A DNA stretch of 64,000 bases. It comes from Sphingobacterium kitahiroshimense. Lineage in GTDB: Bacteria; Bacteroidota; Bacteroidia; Sphingobacteriales; Sphingobacteriaceae. Made by a program: the position numbers and the translations under genes. The notes beneath the pieces were generated by a model. It had not been told where the DNA came from. It did no database searches and saw only the letters and a program-made list of their open reading frames with translations. Shown in pieces: positions 60,282 through 64,000 of this stretch. The stretch spans positions 2,914,001 to 2,978,000 of the forward strand of contig NZ_JAOQNK010000001.1 in the NCBI RefSeq assembly GCF_025961315.1. The letters run 5' to 3'. Each line of letters starts with the position of its first letter. Position 1 is the first letter of the stretch.

Positions 60282-61379
60282 TTAAATTACCCATCGCTCA
60301 CAGGAATCCAAAAATTCCTGGTTAATATCAGCACCAATACCCGGAAGATCCGAAAGATGAATATGATATCCTTTATATTGAATACCACCGACAACAGGAT
60401 CCTCTAGATGGCCGACCATACAAGTATCCAAATCATAAAACTTCACATTCGGCGCAGCATAAGCAAAATGAACTTTCGCGGCTAAAGCCAATCGACTTTC
60501 AAGCATCCCCCCTATCATACAGGGAATATTAAATTCAGCAGCTATTGCGGCGATTTTTAATGCCTCATGAATGCCTCCTGATTTTGAAAATTTAATATTA
60601 ATATAGTCACAGGCATCTGCACGACACAAGCGCTCCGCATCATGATGGCTATAAACAGATTCATCTGCCATGATCAGAACCGTTGTTTCGGTACGAAGTT
60701 CAGGAAGCAAATGATCTAAATAAGTACGCATAGGCTGTTCACAAAACTGAATCTTAAAAGGTTCCAGTCCCTGCAAAGCTTCTACAGCACCTTCGTATGT
60801 CCATCCTTGATTTGCATCAATACGAATCGGCATATCAAAGCCGACCGCTTTACGGATTTCCCGAATCCTTGCGATATCCGTTTTAGGATCCTTGCCCAAT
60901 TTCACTTTCAACATCACAGCCCCTGCACGGTACAACTCTTTTGCCTTAGCTGCCATTTCTTCCGGACTGGCGATACCTAAAGTGATATCGGTTACGATCT
61001 CTCGTGGAATACCTTTTAAAAATTGATATAACGGAACTCCTGCATTTTTTGATGCAATATCATATAAAGCCATGTCAAATGCAGATTTTATTGTTGTATT
61101 GCCGGCTATATACATATTTAGCTCTGCGAGACGCTCCTCTATATTTAAAGGATCTTTACCTTTCCATAACTTCGCAAAGTCACGCGCTATCACTAAACAG
61201 GTGTCCTGGGTTTCCCCTACAATCATAGGAAAGGCAGAACATTCACCAACCCCAACGATTTCGGTATCCGTAAGAATCCGAATAAAGGTGTTCTGTGCAA
61301 AATCCATAGTGCCTGTTGCAATGACAAAAGGCTCCATAGGAATGCTTAATCTATAAATTTCTATTTCAGTGATTTTCAT
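60282..61379 (-). CDS. Dipeptide epimerase (L-Ala-D/L-Glu epimerase family)
   Basis: A 365-residue enolase-superfamily enzyme. The KxK motif is LKVKLGK (about residues 158-164), metal ligands follow in RIDANQGW and CEQPM, then MADESV and the second-half Lys in INIKFSKSGG. These fit dipeptide epimerases that recycle muropeptide L-Ala-D-Glu, though related muconate-lactonising or succinylbenzoate synthases share the fold. The enzyme is cytoplasmic. It is monocistronic; upstream lies the repeat-rich intergenic region before gltB. Confidence 0.88.
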   Translation of the reverse strand: MKITEIEIYRLSIPMEPFVIATGTMDFAQNTFIRILTDTEIVGVGECSAFPMIVGETQDTCLVIARDFAKLWKGKDPLNIEERLAELNMYIAGNTTIKSAFDMALYDIASKNAGVPLYQFLKGIPREIVTDITLGIASPEEMAAKAKELYRAGAVMLKVKLGKDPKTDIARIREIRKAVGFDMPIRIDANQGWTYEGAVEALQGLEPFKIQFCEQPMRTYLDHLLPELRTETTVLIMADESVYSHHDAERLCRADACDYINIKFSKSGGIHEALKIAAIAAEFNIPCMIGGMLESRLALAAKVHFAYAAPNVKFYDLDTCMVGHLEDPVVGGIQYKGYHIHLSDLPGIGADINQEFLDSCERWVI

Positions 61380-61564
61380 GGTTTAAACTATTATGTATTT
61401 CCTACCTCACAGCGAAAATAACAAAAGCTAAGATAGATAAAGAATATCTAAAATATAGCGCAAAGCTTATCCGTTCCAGAATTAGTTATATACTGAAATC
61501 TATTATTTTTTAAGGACCTGTCTCCGATCGACTTCTTATTGAGATCGGAATACAATGCGCAAAG

Positions 61565-61614
61565 GAAAGTCCGTGAAAGTCCATGGAAGTCCGTAAAAGT
61601 CCATACAAGTGCAT
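61565..61614 (+). repeat. Five-copy 10-bp tandem repeat
   Basis: Units of pattern CC[GA]T[GA]NAAGT recur every 10 bases. They read as two 20-bp doublets, CCGTGAAAGTCCATGGAAGT and CCGTAAAAGTCCATACAAGT, 17 of 20 identical. The array sits at the left end of the larger phased block. Confidence 0.8.
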
Positions 61615-61664
61615 ACGTTCTTTCGCCTTACTCCGACATTGCTAGGGCACTGGCAGGACAACTC

Positions 61665-62043
61665 TTCGAGTCTGGTTCGAGTACCCTTCGATTATTATTC
61701 GACAGGTATTCGGCAGGGTGGCGAACACCTACCGAATAAAACACGAACAACTGTGGGACCTGCCTCCTATCTCTCCCCTAGCAAACTCGAACTTAAGTCA
61801 AACGGCAGTCATTCACAATTGAATAAAGTAAGAGTTCATTTCGCCCTTCGTTCGCAAAAGGTTCGAAAAGGATTCGGCTTGCTTATACCGATCCTATACC
61901 CATCCTATACCTCGCCTATACTGAAACAGTAGACAAACGGAAGACAAACAGTAGACAAACGGAAGACAAACAGTAGACAAACAGAAGACAAAAGGTAGAG
62001 CTTTACCGAAGGCTTCCCGAACAAAGTGCGAATAAAGAGTGAA
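61665..62043 (+). repeat. Drifting 11-bp phased repeat array
   Basis: Short motifs recur every 11 bases over about 380 bp. TTCG starts at 61665, 61676, 61687, 61698 and 61709, continuing as GGCG, ACCG and CACG at 61720, 61731 and 61742. Later sections read TTCG-NAAAAGG (about 61851-61873), CCTATACC-type units (61885-61917) and six CAGTAGACAAA/CGGAAGACAAA units (61927-61992), then CCGAA units (to 62043). Adjacent units resemble each other while distant ones do not; one phase slip of a base occurs near 61800-61850. Confidence 0.8.
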
Positions 62044-62311
62044 GCATACTTTAATCAAGTAAAAGGCAGATAATCTTGATGAACCCGCTTTAAAACTGCG
62101 TCACCAATCATTAAGATAATACAAATCATTTATTACAACACGTAACATGCTCATTCAAAAAACAAATCACAAAGCTCTTCCAAAATACAATATCAGCAAT
62201 AAAAGACTTTTTATTTACAAATAACATAAGCTTATTTAAAATAATTTATAAAATCTATAATATTTTAATGTTTTTATTCATATATTAGCAAAGTAATAAT
62301 TGAATAGGAAG

Positions 62312-64000
62312 ATGATTGAAAGTAACACAAATCAGCAAGGGCTATACGACCCGAGTTTTGAGCATGACGCCTGTGGGGTTGGTTTTGTAGCGCATATTAA
62401 AGGAATAAAATCACATGCACAGGTAAAAGATGCCTTGACCATGTTAGAAAATATGGAGCATCGTGGTGCTTGTGGCTGTGATCCAGAGAGTGGAGATGGC
62501 GCAGGTATTATGATCCAATTACCACATGAGTTTCTTTGGGAAGAATGTATTAACCTGGGTATACAACTTAAAGAACCAGGATATTATGGAGCAGGAATGG
62601 TTTTCCTACCCAAAGAACCTGAAATGAACAAAATTTGCAGAACAGTTATACAAGAAGCGGCTACTGAAAGGGATATGAAATTCCTTGGATTTCGGGATGT
62701 ACCAGTAAGTAGAGCAGGTATAGGCCCGACAGCATTAAGCGCTGAACCCGAAATAGTTCAATTCTTTATCGACAGACCCGAGACCGTACATAACACTGAA
62801 GAATTTGAACGCAAATTATTTGTCCTCAGACGTTTGATTATCCAAAAAATCAAACAATATCAAGAATACCCACTACCGCTTTACTTCGCTTCCTTATCTT
62901 GCAAAACAATTATTTATAAAGGTCAGTTGACAACTTACCAAGTTGGCACTTATTTTAAAGACCTTCGCGATCCAAGAGTTGTTTCTGCATTTGGATTAGT
63001 ACACTCTCGCTTTTCAACCAATACTTTCCCTTCCTGGTCTTTAGCACAGCCTTTCCGTATGTTAGCGCATAATGGTGAGATCAACACATTAACAGGAAAT
63101 CTGAACTGGTTTTACGCAGGCATGCGTGCGCTTTCGTCTCCTTATTTTACAGAAGAAGAGATGGAGATCTTACTACCTGTTGTAGACCGTGGTCAATCTG
63201 ATTCTGCATGTCTAGACAATGTTGCAGAACTTTTATTACACAGTGGCCGTAGTCTTTCCCATGTGATGCTGATGCTGGTACCTGAAGCTTGGGATGGCAA
63301 TACACAAATGGATCCATTAAAACGGGCATTTTACGAATACCACGCCACATTAATGGAGCCTTGGGATGGTCCAGCTGCTCTTTGTTTTACTGATGGCAAG
63401 TCCATTGGTGCAACCTTAGATCGAAACGGACTGCGTCCGTTACGCTATGCCATCACTTCAGATCATCGTGTTATCGTTGCTTCAGAGGCAGGAGCACTTC
63501 CAATTGATGAATCAACAATCATCAAAAAGGGAAGACAACAAGCTGGTAAAATTTTCTTGGTCGATATGGAACAAGGTAAAATTTTATCTGACGAAGAGGT
63601 AAAAGGTGACTTAATACGTCAACAGCCTTATGGCGATTGGTTAGACAGTTATAAAATAAAATTAACAGAATTGGCTGAGCCTCGAGTTACCTATACCTAC
63701 CTGTCTAAAGAATCGGTATTTAAGTATCAGCAGACTTTCGGATATTCGAGAGAAGACTTAGAAACAATTCTAACACCAATGGCATTGACCGGGTATGAGC
63801 CAACAGGTTCCATGGGATCTGATGTACCATTAGCTATACTTTCCGATCAACCGCAACACTTATCCAGTTACTTCAAGCAGTTTTTTGCTCAAGTGACAAA
63901 CCCTCCTATTGATCCAATAAGAGAGCGTTTGGTTATGAGTCTAGCAACATTCATTGGAAATGCAGGCAACATACTCATTGAAGATAAAAAATTCTGTCAC
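62312..64000 (+). CDS. gltB: Glutamate synthase large subunit, 5' part
   Basis: The first 563 codons; the gene runs off the right edge. GltB uses glutamine-derived ammonia and 2-oxoglutarate to make glutamate. The N-terminal amidotransferase (class II) nucleophile is Cys21 in HDACGVGF, after a 20-residue propeptide that must be removed. Further blocks are the RGACGCDPESGDGAGIM segment, GLVHSRFSTNTFPSWSLAQPFRMLAHNGEINT and FTDGKSIGATLDRNGLRP. The start ATG at 62312 follows GGAAG. FMN and Fe-S domains lie beyond the window. Confidence 0.95.
   Translation, partial: MIESNTNQQGLYDPSFEHDACGVGFVAHIKGIKSHAQVKDALTMLENMEHRGACGCDPESGDGAGIMIQLPHEFLWEECINLGIQLKEPGYYGAGMVFLPKEPEMNKICRTVIQEAATERDMKFLGFRDVPVSRAGIGPTALSAEPEIVQFFIDRPETVHNTEEFERKLFVLRRLIIQKIKQYQEYPLPLYFASLSCKTIIYKGQLTTYQVGTYFKDLRDPRVVSAFGLVHSRFSTNTFPSWSLAQPFRMLAHNGEINTLTGNLNWFYAGMRALSSPYFTEEEMEILLPVVDRGQSDSACLDNVAELLLHSGRSLSHVMLMLVPEAWDGNTQMDPLKRAFYEYHATLMEPWDGPAALCFTDGKSIGATLDRNGLRPLRYAITSDHRVIVASEAGALPIDESTIIKKGRQQAGKIFLVDMEQGKILSDEEVKGDLIRQQPYGDWLDSYKIKLTELAEPRVTYTYLSKESVFKYQQTFGYSREDLETILTPMALTGYEPTGSMGSDVPLAILSDQPQHLSSYFKQFFAQVTNPPIDPIRERLVMSLATFIGNAGNILIEDKKFCH

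Larger units (their letters stand above)
61380..62311. other. Large repeat-bearing intergenic region
   Basis: These 932 bases hold no supportable gene. From 61384 to about 61520 the sequence is AT-rich. A hairpin, TCCGATC/GATCGGA, lies at about 61523-61549. From 61561 to 62043 it is markedly more GC-rich and consists of short phased repeats (see separate entries). From 62045 to 62311 it is again very AT-rich and carries the gltB promoter, where I see no clean consensus. Two overlapping open frames within the array are treated as chance. Confidence 0.75.

Noticed and set aside
61665..61700. Possible tRNA T-loop (GGTTCGAGTACC)
   Set aside because: No acceptor or anticodon stems can be formed around it, and the TTCG belongs to the 11-bp repeat series.
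61539..61932. Two overlapping open frames (61539-61739 and 61609-61932) in the gltB-upstream region
   Set aside because: They lie in the 10/11-bp repeat array, have no family-like protein, and the repeat period is not a multiple of three; the lack of stops follows from the composition.
61561..62043. CRISPR array
   Set aside because: Units are only 10-11 bp, there are no spacers of constant length, and no cas genes are present.
63147..63350. Minus-strand frame inside gltB
   Set aside because: It is antisense to the strongly conserved amidotransferase domain and shows no features of its own.

Overview
The window looks like chromosome of a low-GC Bacteroidota, most likely a Sphingobacterium or close Sphingobacteriaceae relative. 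Pointers are GldC, GLPGLI, DUF4834, DUF3472, DUF2795 and HYC_CC_PP families, TonB-dependent receptors with carboxypeptidase-regulatory domains, S46 and M28 peptidases, a flotillin-like FloA, an OstA-like lipopolysaccharide transport protein, and Bacteroidota-type promoters (TAnnTTTG near -7, TTG about 19-21 bases upstream). The genus is inferred from protein character, not from any search. No rRNA, tRNA or CRISPR array was seen.

Layout. 1-4020: ileS 3' end, a zinc-less DksA/TraR-like protein, lspA, an M28 peptidase, an SDR reductase and a hotdog thioesterase. 4081-6595 (minus): EVE protein, gldC, a small membrane protein and a DEAD-box helicase. 6782-16089: S46 peptidase, a 59-residue histone-H1-like protein, a GLPGLI/TonB-barrel pair, an M20 peptidase, plsC and an ABC ATPase. 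16234-20768: DUF2795, a secreted protein, then a short tryptophan operon trpD-trpF-trpB-trpA preceded by a 15-residue leader peptide with three tandem Trp codons and a transcription attenuator. 20818-22178: an intact IS4-type insertion sequence with inverted repeats and a 9-bp target duplication. 22266-25740: a HYC_CC_PP-like secreted protein and a TonB receptor carrying two duplicated heavy-metal (HMA) domains at its N-terminus, probably for copper. 25775-29794 (minus): maf and kdsC-like genes, an orphan promoter-terminator unit that may encode a small RNA, a DUF3472 protein and floA.

30159-36730 is a signalling block: hybrid histidine kinase, CheR, CheB and a second hybrid kinase, with no receptor, CheA or CheW gene nearby. 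Then come an azurin-like copper lipoprotein, two dihydrolipoamide dehydrogenase paralogues, a LacI-type regulator, a two-gene unit of a lone pre-ATP-grasp-like domain and a degenerate HAD protein, lolD, sucC, asnS and a YrdC/Sua5 protein. 48029-52817 (minus) holds an SRPBCC protein, a Crp-type regulator, a DciA-like protein, recF, DUF4834, a membrane protein and tilS. Divergent from tilS is the 800-residue OstA-like gene. 55388-61379 (minus) carries a DUF417 membrane protein, an AraC regulator, a family 90 glycosyltransferase, rdgB, an unknown protein, a deoxyhypusine-synthase-like protein and a dipeptide epimerase. The window ends inside gltB.

Most unusual: (1) the trp leader/attenuator directly in front of trpD in a cluster lacking trpE, trpG and trpC; (2) a roughly 480-bp noncoding array at 61561-62043 with a 10- then 11-bp period, whose units resemble their neighbours but drift along the array; (3) the HMA-HMA-TonB fusion with an exact 112-codon offset between copies; (4) the receptor-less CheR/CheB/hybrid kinase cluster; (5) the candidate small RNA at about 27070-27288; (6) several genes, including recF and tilS, whose -7 promoter box lies only 4-5 bases before the start codon, implying leaderless mRNAs.
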